A DNA stretch of 64,000 bases, taken from the NCBI RefSeq assembly GCF_002111595.1, contig NZ_LUTN01000005.1:62001-126000 (forward strand), given 5' to 3'. This document shows positions 9,470 through 17,461 of this stretch, in pieces. The notes beneath the pieces were generated by a model, which was not told where the DNA came from, did not search any database, and worked only from the letters and a program-made list of their open reading frames with translations. A program made the position numbers and the translations under genes. Positions within the stretch are counted from its first letter, which is position 1. Every line of letters begins with the position of its first letter. This DNA is from Lonsdalea britannica (GTDB lineage: Bacteria; Pseudomonadota; Gammaproteobacteria; Enterobacterales; Enterobacteriaceae).

Positions 9470-10369
9470 ATGACACTGCCTACTGAACCTGCCGTAGCCG
9501 CCTCCCCGCTCGACGCGACGACCATTCGTTCGCCGTGGCGCGATTTCTGGCAAGCCCTGCGGCGCAATCCGATGGCGACGATATCGGGCGGATTCATCCT
9601 GTCTCTGATTCTGGTGGCGGTGTTCGCGCCCTGGCTGGCGCCGTACAACCCGCTGGAGTCGGACTGGATGGCGCTGTCCTCTCCGCCGTCCGCCAGCCAT
9701 TGGATGGGCACTGACGATCTGGGCCGCGATGTGATGAGCCGCATTATCTACGGCGCGCGCATCTCGCTCTATATCGGTATTTTCTCCGTCACGCTGGGCA
9801 TGCTGGCGGGGATCGCGCTGGGTCTGCTGGCGGGCTATTACGGCCGCTGGGTCGACATGCTGATCATGCGCGGTTCGGACGTCTTGTTCGCCTTTCCGGG
9901 GATGCTGCTGGCGATTGCGGTCGTCGCCATCCTCGGGCCGGGGCTGAACAACGTCATTATCGCCGTGGCCGTGTTCAGCGTGCCGGTCTTTGCCCGTATC
10001 GTGCGCGCCTCGACGCTGTCGTTGAAACAGGCGGCCTACGTCGAAGCGGTGCGCTGCGCCGGTGCGCCGGACCGTATCATCTTGATACGTCACATTTTGC
10101 CCGGCACGCTGTCTAACGTGATCGTCTATTTCACCATGCGAATCGGCACCAGCATTCTGACCGCCGCCAGCCTGAGCTTCATCGGTCTGGGGCCGGAGCC
10201 GGATGTCCCCGAGTGGGGCAACGTGCTAGCCATGAGCCGCAGCATGATGATGGCGGGACAGTGGCACGTCAGCGTGTTCCCCGGTCTGGCGATCTTCTTC
10301 TCGGTGCTGGCGTTCAACCTGCTGGGCGATGCGCTACGCGACACGCTTGACCCCAAACTCAACGGGTGA
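9470..10369 (+). CDS. gsiD: Peptide ABC transporter permease GsiD
   Basis: Second permease, 299 residues, about the length of E. coli GsiD. It has the OppC-type N-terminal segment (FWQALRRNPMATISGGFILSLILV) and GTDDLGRDVMSRIIYGARISL. The coupling loop is YVEAVRCAGAPDRIILIRHILP, and the family C-terminus reads LAFNLLGDALRDTLDPKLNG. The stop is 10 bases before the P1-family peptidase start, so import and hydrolysis are translated together. Confidence 0.9.
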   Translation: MTLPTEPAVAASPLDATTIRSPWRDFWQALRRNPMATISGGFILSLILVAVFAPWLAPYNPLESDWMALSSPPSASHWMGTDDLGRDVMSRIIYGARISLYIGIFSVTLGMLAGIALGLLAGYYGRWVDMLIMRGSDVLFAFPGMLLAIAVVAILGPGLNNVIIAVAVFSVPVFARIVRASTLSLKQAAYVEAVRCAGAPDRIILIRHILPGTLSNVIVYFTMRIGTSILTAASLSFIGLGPEPDVPEWGNVLAMSRSMMMAGQWHVSVFPGLAIFFSVLAFNLLGDALRDTLDPKLNG

Positions 10370-10379
10370 GGAGGCGAAC

Positions 10380-11438
10380 ATGAGCGCTTATCAACAGGCG
10401 CGGCTGAACGCGCTGCTACAGCGCTGGCGGGATGAACGCCAGTTGGGCACCCCGCGGTTCGTGAGCGGTCCGCACAATGCGCTCAGCGATGTTCCCGGCG
10501 TTCGCGTCGGCCATAGCACGCTGGCGCAGGGCGAGATCCAAACCGGCGTCACCGCCATCGTGCCGCCGGGCGGCAACCTGTTCACCCATCCCCTGCCCTG
10601 CGGCGCGGCGGTGCTCAACGGCTTCGCCAAACCCGTCGGACTGGTGCAGATAGAAGAATTGGGACAGCTGCAAACCCCGATCCTGCTGAGCAACACGCTG
10701 GCCGTCGGGACGCTGTTTACCACGCTGGTGCGCGACGCCATCCGCCACAACCCCGAGCTCGGCCGTTCGCTGCCGACCGTCAATCCGCTGGCGCTGGAGT
10801 GCAACGACGGCTGGCTGAACGATATTCAGGCGCTGGCCGTGACCGAGGCGATGGCGCAGTCGGCGCTGGACGATGCGGAGACGGCCTTCGCGCGCGGCAG
10901 CGTCGGGGCCGGACGCGGGATGAGCTGTTTTGGCCTCAAAGGCGGCATCGGCACGGCGTCGCGGCACATCAACGATCTGGAGGCGACGCTTGGCGTACTG
11001 GTGCTCGCGAATTTCGGCACCCTCGCCTCGCTGACGCTGGACGGCGTGCCGATGGGACAGGCTATCGCCCCGCTCCTGCCGGAACTGGCGCCACAGCGCG
11101 ACGCGGGATCTATCATCATTATTATGGCGACGAACGCGCCGCTGGACGCTCGCCAACTGAGCCGCATCGCCAAACGCGCGGGCGCGGGTCTGGGACGGCT
11201 GGGGAGCTATTGGGGCCACGGCTCCGGCGATATCGCCGTCGCGTTTTCCACCTGCGCGACGCCGGAGCCGCCCGACGACGAACGGCTGGAGCCGCTGCTC
11301 AGCGCGGCGGCGGACGCCACGGAACATGCGGTGCTGGACGCGCTGTTACAGGCGGAACCCGTCACCGGCTTCCGCGACCACTTCCGCCCGGCGCTGCCGC
11401 AGGTGCTGGACAAGCTGGCGCAACACGTTTTTGATTGA
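10380..11438 (+). CDS. P1 family (DmpA-type) aminopeptidase
   Basis: Family S58/P1 peptidase of 352 residues. Members such as DmpA and BapA are made as a single chain that cleaves itself to expose an N-terminal Ser nucleophile, and they release D-amino acids or beta-alanine from short peptides. The expected cleavage site is visible at Gly243-Ser244 (RDAGSIIIIMATNAPL). Family motifs include DVPGVRVGHSTL, GRGMSCFGLKGGIGTAS and the C-terminal GHGSGDIAVAFST. The start at 10380 follows a strong GAGGAGG site. No signal peptide is seen, so it acts in the cytoplasm on imported peptides. The exact substrate is not readable. Confidence 0.85.
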   Translation: MSAYQQARLNALLQRWRDERQLGTPRFVSGPHNALSDVPGVRVGHSTLAQGEIQTGVTAIVPPGGNLFTHPLPCGAAVLNGFAKPVGLVQIEELGQLQTPILLSNTLAVGTLFTTLVRDAIRHNPELGRSLPTVNPLALECNDGWLNDIQALAVTEAMAQSALDDAETAFARGSVGAGRGMSCFGLKGGIGTASRHINDLEATLGVLVLANFGTLASLTLDGVPMGQAIAPLLPELAPQRDAGSIIIIMATNAPLDARQLSRIAKRAGAGLGRLGSYWGHGSGDIAVAFSTCATPEPPDDERLEPLLSAAADATEHAVLDALLQAEPVTGFRDHFRPALPQVLDKLAQHVFD

Positions 11439-11448
11439 GGAAATTATC

Positions 11449-12270
11449 ATGAGAGTCTTTATTTCAGCGGATATCGAGGGCGTTGCCGGCGTGATGCGCC
11501 CGGAACAGTGCAGCCCCGGCCACCCGGAATACGCGCTGGCGCGCGCGCTGATGGAGCAGGAAGTGAATGCCGCCATCGAAGGCGCTTTCGCTGGCGGTGC
11601 CAGCGAAGTGGTGGTCGCCGACAGCCATGCGTCCATGACCAACCTGCGGGCGGACAATATCGACCCGCGCGCCCGTCTGGTGCAGGGCAAACCGCGCGGA
11701 CTGTCGATGGTGGAAGGTTTGCAGGAAGGGCCGTTCGACGGGCTGATGTTCATCGGCTATCACACCGCCGCCGGTGAGTTCGGCGTATTGGCGCACACCA
11801 TCAACAGCCGCGCGTTCTACCGCGTCAAAATCAACGGCGAAGTGATGGGAGAAAGCGATATTTACGCCGCCGCGGGCGCCGAGCTGGATACGCCGTTGTG
11901 GCTGGTCAGCGGCGACGACGTCTTACAGCAGTGGATTAAACGCTACTATCCGGCGACCGGCTACGCCTGCGTGAAACGCGCTATTTCCCAGACGGCGGCC
12001 GAATCCCTGAGTCCGGAAGAAGCCCGCAACGCCATTCGTCAGGCGGCGACCCACGCCGTCCAGCAGGCGCACCAGGAGCAAACAACGCGCCTGCAACCAC
12101 CCTATCATCTGGAGATTATGGTGGCGAAACCGGTGATGGCCGACCTGTTCTGTCTGATCCCCAACGTCGAGCGGGTGGATGCCATCACCGTCAGCTACAG
12201 CGCGCCTAAAATGGCGGAGATCATTAATCTGCTGTGCGCCTTCTCCTATCTGGCCTCGACCCAGAACTAA
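11449..12270 (+). CDS. M55 family D-aminopeptidase (DppA type)
   Basis: Zinc-dependent D-aminopeptidase family, 273 residues against 274 for Bacillus subtilis DppA, which cleaves N-terminal D-Ala from peptides. The metal-binding start MRVFISADIEG (Asp8, Glu10), VVADSHASM, FIGYHTAAGEFG and MGESDIYAAAGAEL are all typical. The start at 11449 follows TTGAGGAAATTATC, 10 bases after the previous stop. With the P1 peptidase and IaaA it gives three peptidases that attack non-standard peptide linkages, which fits scavenging of cell-wall peptides. Confidence 0.88.
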   Translation: MRVFISADIEGVAGVMRPEQCSPGHPEYALARALMEQEVNAAIEGAFAGGASEVVVADSHASMTNLRADNIDPRARLVQGKPRGLSMVEGLQEGPFDGLMFIGYHTAAGEFGVLAHTINSRAFYRVKINGEVMGESDIYAAAGAELDTPLWLVSGDDVLQQWIKRYYPATGYACVKRAISQTAAESLSPEEARNAIRQAATHAVQQAHQEQTTRLQPPYHLEIMVAKPVMADLFCLIPNVERVDAITVSYSAPKMAEIINLLCAFSYLASTQN

Positions 12271-12278
12271 ATTCAACT

Positions 12279-12318
12279 CTCGGTCTGACGGCATCGTCAG
12301 GCCGACACGCAGACCGAG
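12279..12318 (+). promoter_or_regulatory. Two competing hairpins between the M55 gene and iaaA
   Basis: CTCGGTCTG (12279-12287) can pair fully with CAGACCGAG (12310-12318). A second, shorter stem CTGACG (12285-12290) with CGTCAG (12295-12300) around a GCAT loop shares bases 12285-12287 with it, so both cannot form at full length. There is no T-run, so this is not a standard terminator. It may act in mRNA processing or partial termination ahead of iaaA. Confidence 0.45.
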
Positions 12319-12363
12319 GGCGCGGACGCACGCGACGCGCTCTCGCTCCCGACGAGGAACATC

Positions 12364-13323
12364 ATGAAACCGGTGATTGTTATTCACGGCGGCGCAGGCG
12401 CTATCGCCCGTGCCGCGATGAACAGTGAGAAAGAACAGCGTTACCGCGCCGCGCTGCAGGAGATCGTCCGCAGCGGACAGGAGGTGCTGACCCACCATGG
12501 CAGCGCGCTGGATGCGGTGACCGAAGCCGTACGGCGGCTGGAAGAGTGCCCGCTGTTTAACGCTGGCAAAGGCTCGGTCTTTACCCACGAAGGCACGCAC
12601 GAGCTCGACGCCAGCATCATGGACGGGCGGACGCTGGACGCGGGCGCCGTGGCGGGCGTCAGCCACATCCGCAACCCGGTACTGGCCGCCCGCAAGGTGC
12701 TGGAACACAGTCCGCACGTCATGTTTACCGCCGAAGGTGCGGAAAGCTTCGCCCTCAAGCACGGTTTGGAGATGGTCGAGTCAGACTTCTTCTTCACCGA
12801 CGACCGCTACGAGCAGTTGCTACAGGCGCAAGCTGACGGCGACAGGATCGTGTTGGATCATAGCGGCGATGGCGACGTCTCCGGCGGCGATCCGATCGAT
12901 CCGCATCATAAATACGGCACCGTCGGGGCCGTGGCGCTGGATGCCGCGGGCAATCTGGCGGCCGCGACATCCACCGGCGGTATGACCAACAAACAGGTCG
13001 GTCGCGTGGGTGACTCCCCCATCATCGGCGCGGGCTGCTACGCCAACAACCAAACCGTCGCCGTGTCCTGCACCGGCACCGGCGAAGTGTTTATGCGGAC
13101 GGTGGCCGCCTATGACGTTTCTGCGCTGATGGAGTACGCCGGACTGCCGCTGGCGCAGGCAACCGAACGGGTCGTGATGGACAAAGTGGCTAGGCTCGGC
13201 GGCAGCGGCGGCCTGATCGCCGTCGACCACGCGGGCAATATCGCCTTGACCTTCAACAGCGAAGGGATGTACCGCGGCTATGGCTACGTTGGCGCGGAAC
13301 CGGCCGTCGAGATCTATCGGTGA
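12364..13323 (+). CDS. iaaA: Isoaspartyl peptidase / L-asparaginase
   Basis: Ntn-hydrolase of 319 residues (E. coli IaaA has 321). It hydrolyses isoaspartyl dipeptides and has some L-asparaginase activity. The autoprocessing site Gly185-Thr186 (HHKYGTVGAVALD) exposes the Thr nucleophile, and GGMTNKQVGRVGDSPIIGAG is the substrate-binding segment. A GACGAGGAAC site precedes the start at 12364. In E. coli iaaA is the first gene before gsiABCD; here it is last, after two extra peptidases. Confidence 0.92.
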   Translation: MKPVIVIHGGAGAIARAAMNSEKEQRYRAALQEIVRSGQEVLTHHGSALDAVTEAVRRLEECPLFNAGKGSVFTHEGTHELDASIMDGRTLDAGAVAGVSHIRNPVLAARKVLEHSPHVMFTAEGAESFALKHGLEMVESDFFFTDDRYEQLLQAQADGDRIVLDHSGDGDVSGGDPIDPHHKYGTVGAVALDAAGNLAAATSTGGMTNKQVGRVGDSPIIGAGCYANNQTVAVSCTGTGEVFMRTVAAYDVSALMEYAGLPLAQATERVVMDKVARLGGSGGLIAVDHAGNIALTFNSEGMYRGYGYVGAEPAVEIYR

Positions 13324-13331
13324 ATGTGAAT

Positions 13332-13352
13332 GCTCGCCCCGAGGGGGCGAGC
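13332..13352 (+). terminator. GC-rich hairpin after iaaA
   Basis: GCTCGCCCC-GAG-GGGGCGAGC is a perfect 9-bp stem only 8 bases after the iaaA stop. It lacks a T-run, so it may stabilise the mRNA end or act as a weak terminator for the dgcN-iaaA operon. Confidence 0.5.
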
Positions 13353-13738
13353 GCGTTCATCCGTCAGGCAGCCGATGGCGTCCGTCTTCCGCCCAACAGC
13401 CGAAAATCGGCGGGCCATTTAGCGCGTCCGTGCGGTTCCTCTTTCCCACGATGACTTCCCCACTGTGACGTAGCACCGCGACTCAGTTTCACCATTTTGG
13501 TGCAAACCGGTCTGGCGGCGAGGGACACCGCACCATCATGGAGAAAACCAGCCGCGTCTCCTGCTCGTCCCGGTCTTTTCCCCCTTCCCTGCATCGCGGG
13601 CCTGTGCCTTCTTCTCTCCTAAGTCATAACAACATGGCGTAAATGTTGCATTTGCAACAATCAGTTTGATGCGTTTCGCCTCCGGCGGTTCGATTTCCAT
13701 CCGCCACACTGTTGGCAAAATGACTTAAGGTTCAGGCT
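13353..13738 (+). other. Spacer upstream of the LysR gene
   Basis: About 385 bases with no supported gene. Short reading frames on both strands lack ribosome sites. Close to the LysR start, CATTTGCAACAATC near 13650 is locally AT-rich and could be part of its promoter. Confidence 0.3.
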
Positions 13739-14647
13739 ATGCGACTACGCCATATCGAAGTTTTTCAGGCCATTCTTCAGGCTGGCACCATTAGCGGCGC
13801 GGCGCGCTTACTGAACGTCTCCCAACCGAACGTCAGCCGGGTGCTGAACCACGCCGAGCAACAGCTTGGCTTTGCCCTGTTCGAACGCCGCACGCAAGGC
13901 ATGGTCGTCACGGACGAAGGCCACCGACTGATCCCGCAAGTGCAGGCGCTGCATGAGCAGCTCCAGTCCATCAATGCCCTGACGGAACAAATTCGCAAAG
14001 GACAAAGCCAGACGGTGCGTCTGGGCGCGGCGCATGCGTTCGGCCAGATGATTGTCGCGCCAGCGATGGTGGCGTTTCACCAGCAGTCGTCGCGGGTGAA
14101 CGTGGAGTTGGTGACCGAACACTTCAGCACGTTGTGTCAGGAGATCCAGCAAAATCAGCTGGATCTGGCGTTGGTCTTCGGCCAGCAGGTGCCGTCCGAC
14201 CTGGTCGCCGAACCGCTGTGCCAGTCCACGATGGTCGCGTTACTGCCGAAAGATAACCCGCATCAAGGCCCCGTCTCGCTGGAGTGGCTGTGTCAGAACA
14301 ACTTATTGATGATGCAGCAGCAAGACCCGTTGGGCCGGGTGGTTCATCGCGCCCTCAACGACCGTGGCCTGCAACCCGCCGCCTCCCTGTTTATCAAAAC
14401 CTATTCCGTCATCGCCGATATGGTGCTGGCCGGCGGCGGCACCGGGATTGTGGATTTGTTCACCGCGCGCCGTTATACCGACCAGCTGAAAATCGTCCCG
14501 ATCATTCAGCCATTGCCGTTCGAGGTGATGATGATCAGCCGTCGCGACACGCCGCAGTCGCGCGAAGCGATCCAGCTGAAACAGGTGCTGAAACACCAAT
14601 GTGCCGAGCTGGCCAATCAGTGCGCCTCTTTCCTGCTCGCCGCCTAA
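13739..14647 (+). CDS. LysR family transcriptional regulator
   Basis: 302 residues with a classic N-terminal LysR helix-turn-helix (MRLRHIEVFQAILQAGTISGAARLLNVSQPNVSRVLNH, residues 1-38 region) and a substrate-binding domain from about residue 90. It is encoded in the same direction as the D-peptide block and ends it. LysR regulators (DgcR) accompany dgcN-dgcA elsewhere, so this is the likely regulator of the block, probably sensing D-glutamate or a related compound. That link is an inference from position only. Confidence 0.85.
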   Translation: MRLRHIEVFQAILQAGTISGAARLLNVSQPNVSRVLNHAEQQLGFALFERRTQGMVVTDEGHRLIPQVQALHEQLQSINALTEQIRKGQSQTVRLGAAHAFGQMIVAPAMVAFHQQSSRVNVELVTEHFSTLCQEIQQNQLDLALVFGQQVPSDLVAEPLCQSTMVALLPKDNPHQGPVSLEWLCQNNLLMMQQQDPLGRVVHRALNDRGLQPAASLFIKTYSVIADMVLAGGGTGIVDLFTARRYTDQLKIVPIIQPLPFEVMMISRRDTPQSREAIQLKQVLKHQCAELANQCASFLLAA

Positions 14648-14829
14648 TGCTCTCAACGTCAGCGTCGCCCCAAGGCGGCGTTGCCAACCGTTCAGCCCCC
14701 ACGTCCCTTCTTTCATTTATCGGGCAGTGCTCGCGCATACCGGCAAAAGGCTGACTACACGTTCCTGCTAAACCGATCGTGCCCCGGCGCGCCGGACCGC
14801 TTTTGCTATCATGACGTATCCCGCAACGT

Positions 14830-14835
14830 TATAAT
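14830..14835 (+). promoter_or_regulatory. -10 box for yicC
   Basis: A perfect TATAAT lies 32 bases upstream of the yicC start. No good -35 box is seen at 16-18 bases; the closest candidate (TTGCTA, 14803-14808) is 21 bases away. Confidence 0.45.
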
Positions 14836-14866
14836 CCTTCCATCATTTTCTGACAGGTACGCACCG

Positions 14867-15729
14867 ATGATCCGTAGCATGACCGCTTACGCACGACGAG
14901 AAATCAAAGGCGAGTGGGGAAGCGCAGCCTGGGAGCTGCGTTCCGTTAACCAACGTTATCTGGAAACTTACATCCGTTTACCGGAGCAGTTCCGCAGTCT
15001 GGAGCCCGTGGTTCGCGAACGTATTCGCAACCGGCTGACGCGCGGCAAAATCGAATGCAACCTGCGTTTTGAACTGGATCCCCGCGCGCAAGGTTCGTTG
15101 ATTATGAACGAACGACTGGCGAAACAGCTGGTTGAAGCCGCAAAGTGGGTCAAGATGCAGAGCGACGAAGGGGAAATCAACCCGGTCGATGTCCTGCGCT
15201 GGCCGGGCGTAATGGCGGCGGAAGAGCAGGACCTGGACGCCATCAGCGCCGAACTGATGCAGGCGCTGAACGCCGCGCTGGATGACTTCATCGCCGCGCG
15301 TGAAAGCGAGGGCAACGCGCTGAAAGCGCTGATCGAACAGCGTCTGGCGGGCGTTAGCGCCGAAGTCGCCAAAGTTCGCGCCCATATGCCGAACATCCTG
15401 CAATGGCAGCGTGAAAAGCTGGTCAGCAAACTGGAAGACGCGCAGGTGCAGCTGGAGAACAACCGGCTGGAACAGGAACTGGTGCTGATGGCGCAACGCG
15501 TCGACGTCGCCGAAGAGCTGGACCGTTTAGAAGCGCACGTAAAGGAAACCTACAAAATCCTCAACAAGCAGGAAGCCGTCGGCCGCCGTCTGGACTTCAT
15601 GATGCAAGAGTTCAACCGCGAGTCGAACACGCTGGCTCTAAATCCATCAACGCCGACATCACCGCCTCCGCCATTGAGCTGAAGGTCCTGATCGAGCAGA
15701 TGCGGGAACAGATTCAGAATATCGAATAA
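14867..15729 (+). CDS. yicC: YicC family endoribonuclease, C-terminal frameshift
   Basis: YicC/YloC family protein. E. coli YicC is a stress-related RNase that acts on the small RNA RyhB. The start MIRSMTAYARREIKGEWG and the conserved core ELRSVNQRYLETYIRLPEQFR and RRLDFMMQEFNRESNTL are typical. After NTLA the frame is wrong and ends at 15682. One additional T near 15637 (GGCTCTAAA to GGCTTCTAAA) restores the conserved ending IELKVLIEQMREQIQNIE with the stop at 15729. The corrected 287 residues equal the E. coli length. The loss is probably a base-calling error; a true truncation would remove the conserved C-terminal helix. Confidence 0.92.
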
Positions 15730-15757
15730 TTTCCGCCCTTTTCCACCGACTGCCACA

Positions 15758-15785
15758 ACGCTCTGTTTTCAGGGCGTTTTTGTTG
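15758..15785 (+). terminator. yicC terminator
   Basis: ACGCTCTG-TTTT-CAGGGCGT is an 8-bp stem (one G-T pair) followed by TTTTTGTT, 28 bases after the reconstructed yicC stop. Confidence 0.8.
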
Positions 15786-16010
15786 CCAACGACCTCAACT
15801 CTACCTACAACCCAAATCCACTGCCAAATAGGTACTCCCCGCGCTTTACAAACAACAGTATTCGTTTTAAGGCCAATCTCCACATCCCTTCTGTTTTTCA
15901 AGAGCGCTGCGAAAAAAATATTTATGTTCTATAAGCGCATCAAATGTGGGCCAAATCACAGGCAATAAAAAGGTATAATACTTTGATTTATAATCAATAT
16001 TTTTATATTT

Positions 16011-16049
16011 TTGTTTAAAACAGCGTAAAGTGTACAATCAGGATGTACA
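16011..16049 (+). promoter_or_regulatory. phd-doc promoter with repeated TGTACA operator
   Basis: TTGTTT (16011-16016), a 16-base spacer and TACAAT (16033-16038) form a plausible promoter. TGTACA, itself a palindrome, occurs at 16031-16036, overlapping the -10 box, and again at 16044-16049, 13 bases on. Phd-type antitoxins repress their own operon by binding such short palindromes, so this is the likely operator. Confidence 0.6.
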
Positions 16050-16065
16050 TTTTAGGAGAAACATT

Positions 16066-16287
16066 ATGCGTACTTACACTTCAACTCAGGCTCGTGCCCA
16101 TATTTCAGAAGTATTGGATGCCGCCACTCAGGGTGAAGCCGTTGAAATCACCCGTCGCGATGGAAGTTCTGCGGTAGTGATCAGCAAATCTGAATTCGAG
16201 GCATACCAAAACGCGAAACTGGATGCGGAGTTCGATGAGATTATGCAACGTCATGGTCACACGGTAGAGGCGCTGACAAACCGATGA
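16066..16287 (+). CDS. phd: Phd/YefM family antitoxin
   Basis: A 73-residue antitoxin. The N-terminal half is the Phd/YefM DNA-binding fold (MRTYTSTQARAHISEVLDAA, then EITRRDGSSAVVISKSEFEAY). The C-terminal charged tail is the part that usually binds and neutralises Doc. I chose the start at 16066 because it has a TAGGAGAAAC site; the upstream in-frame ATG at 16030 lies inside the promoter. Its last four bases overlap the doc start (ATGA), the usual coupling for a toxin-antitoxin pair. Confidence 0.88.
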   Translation: MRTYTSTQARAHISEVLDAATQGEAVEITRRDGSSAVVISKSEFEAYQNAKLDAEFDEIMQRHGHTVEALTNR

Positions 16288-16691
16288 TATGGATTAGCGC
16301 TCAGGAAGTTATCGCTTTTCATGACCGTATATTGCAACGGCTTCCCGGCGTTGCTGGCATTCCCGATCCCGGCAGAGCCGAAGCACTGATCTATCGGGTA
16401 CAGAACCGCGCACACTATGAAGATATAACCGATATTTTCGAGCTCGCAGCCACTTACTGGGTAGCTATCGCTCGGGGGCATATCTTTAATGATGGCAACA
16501 AACGCACCGCGTTTTTCGTGACCATGGCTTTTCTCCACCGTAATGGCATCAAAATCCGTGATAACGATAATGCGTTGGAAAATTTAACCGTAGAAGCCGC
16601 CACGGGAGAAAAGACCGTTATTCATTTAGCGCAGCATCTACGGGATTTGAGGGATAATTCCATTTCCACTGATTTTCCCCCCGTTGATTGA
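16284..16691 (+). CDS. doc: Doc toxin (Fic-fold kinase)
   Basis: A 135-residue death-on-curing toxin. The Fic/Doc motif HIFNDGNKRTA is at residues 66-76, in the same position as in phage P1 Doc, which phosphorylates EF-Tu and stops translation. All catalytic residues of the motif are present, so the toxin looks functional and needs the upstream antitoxin. The low-GC flanks and lack of enteric core neighbours suggest acquisition by transfer. Confidence 0.9.
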   Translation: MIWISAQEVIAFHDRILQRLPGVAGIPDPGRAEALIYRVQNRAHYEDITDIFELAATYWVAIARGHIFNDGNKRTAFFVTMAFLHRNGIKIRDNDNALENLTVEAATGEKTVIHLAQHLRDLRDNSISTDFPPVD

Positions 16692-17070
16692 TATGGACTG
16701 ACCCACTCCAGCAAACGAGCCTTATCAATATCGCTAAATGGCTCGAACTTCGAATCGACCTTAGGCCATGGAATACTTAACAGCCAGAGGACGGACTAGC
16801 AGGCTATGGCATTTTGCTCAATAACATCCTTTAATTCCCCGGTATCTCAACCCGGCGCGGGTATATCTGATTTATATATCTATGTTTATCCAACCATTGT
16901 TTCGCCTTATTGATATCGCCTGATTCGATATCCACATTTTTTGTGTTTTAAGACTTCAGACGTACCTGCCTCCTACGAGACATCTTTTGCAGTACACCTG
17001 CCTTCGACAGACTTTAGAACGACGATGTTCTGATGTTTGCTGAATCGCGCATTTCCCTTCATATCTTTGA
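16692..17070. other. Spacer with possible gene remnants
   Basis: No intact gene. On the minus strand two short stretches read like protein: about 16690-16765 gives SIPWPKVDSKFEPFSDIDK-like sequence, and about 16850-16935 gives ESGDINKAKQWLDKH ending in a stop. They are in separate frames and have no start signals. I take them as decayed fragments of an unrecognised gene, with low confidence. Confidence 0.25.
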
Positions 17071-17114
17071 ATACGATCGTATTGCAAACACCAAGAATTC
17101 AAATACAATTGTAT
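17071..17114 (+). promoter_or_regulatory. Promoter and twin palindromic operators of the SMR-TetR operon
   Basis: Two nearly identical 12-bp perfect palindromes, ATACGATCGTAT (17071-17082) and ATACAATTGTAT (17103-17114), have centres 32 bases apart. A promoter lies across them: TTGCAA (17082-17087), a 16-base spacer and TACAAT (17104-17109). The first site touches the -35 box and the second covers the -10 box, so a bound dimer would block RNA polymerase. The TetR protein two genes on is the obvious ligand; that assignment is an inference. Confidence 0.7.
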
Positions 17115-17140
17115 TTAAATCACACACGGGAGCTAACACG

Positions 17141-17461
17141 ATGGCTTGGATTTACGTATTGATAGGGGGCGTATTGGAGGTGGGGTTTACCACCTGCCTG
17201 CGCTATACCGACGGCTTTAAAAACATCCCCTGGACGCTGGCTTTTCTGGTCTGCATCATCGGGAGCATGTGCTTTCTGGAGCTGGGAACGCGGAGCATCC
17301 CCATCGGTACCGCCTATGCGGTCTGGACGGGGATCGGCGCGTTGGGAACGGTGCTGGTTGGCATGATCTGGTATCACGAACCGGCAACACTGGTCCGTGG
17401 GTTACTGATTTGTCTCCTGGTGAGTTCTGTCGCGGGCCTCAAACTGACTTCCGGTCATTAA
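17141..17461 (+). CDS. SMR family efflux protein
   Basis: A 106-residue small multidrug resistance transporter with four membrane helices. The conserved Glu is in helix 1 (LIGGVLEVGFTT, Glu14), and helix 3 carries PIGTAYAVWTGIGALGT, the hallmark SMR segment. The GVLEV form resembles the SugE/Gdx and YkkD branch more than EmrE, so guanidinium or small cations are possible substrates. The start at 17141 follows CGGGAGC; a longer in-frame start at 17033 would place the operators inside the gene. Its stop codon shares a base with the TetR start. Confidence 0.85.
   Translation: MAWIYVLIGGVLEVGFTTCLRYTDGFKNIPWTLAFLVCIIGSMCFLELGTRSIPIGTAYAVWTGIGALGTVLVGMIWYHEPATLVRGLLICLLVSSVAGLKLTSGH

Noticed and set aside
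11354-11384. Second hrp box inside the P1 peptidase gene
   Set aside because: GGAACC and CCACTTC are present, but the spacer is about 18 bases rather than 15-16, it lies within a coding region, and no gene starts nearby for it.
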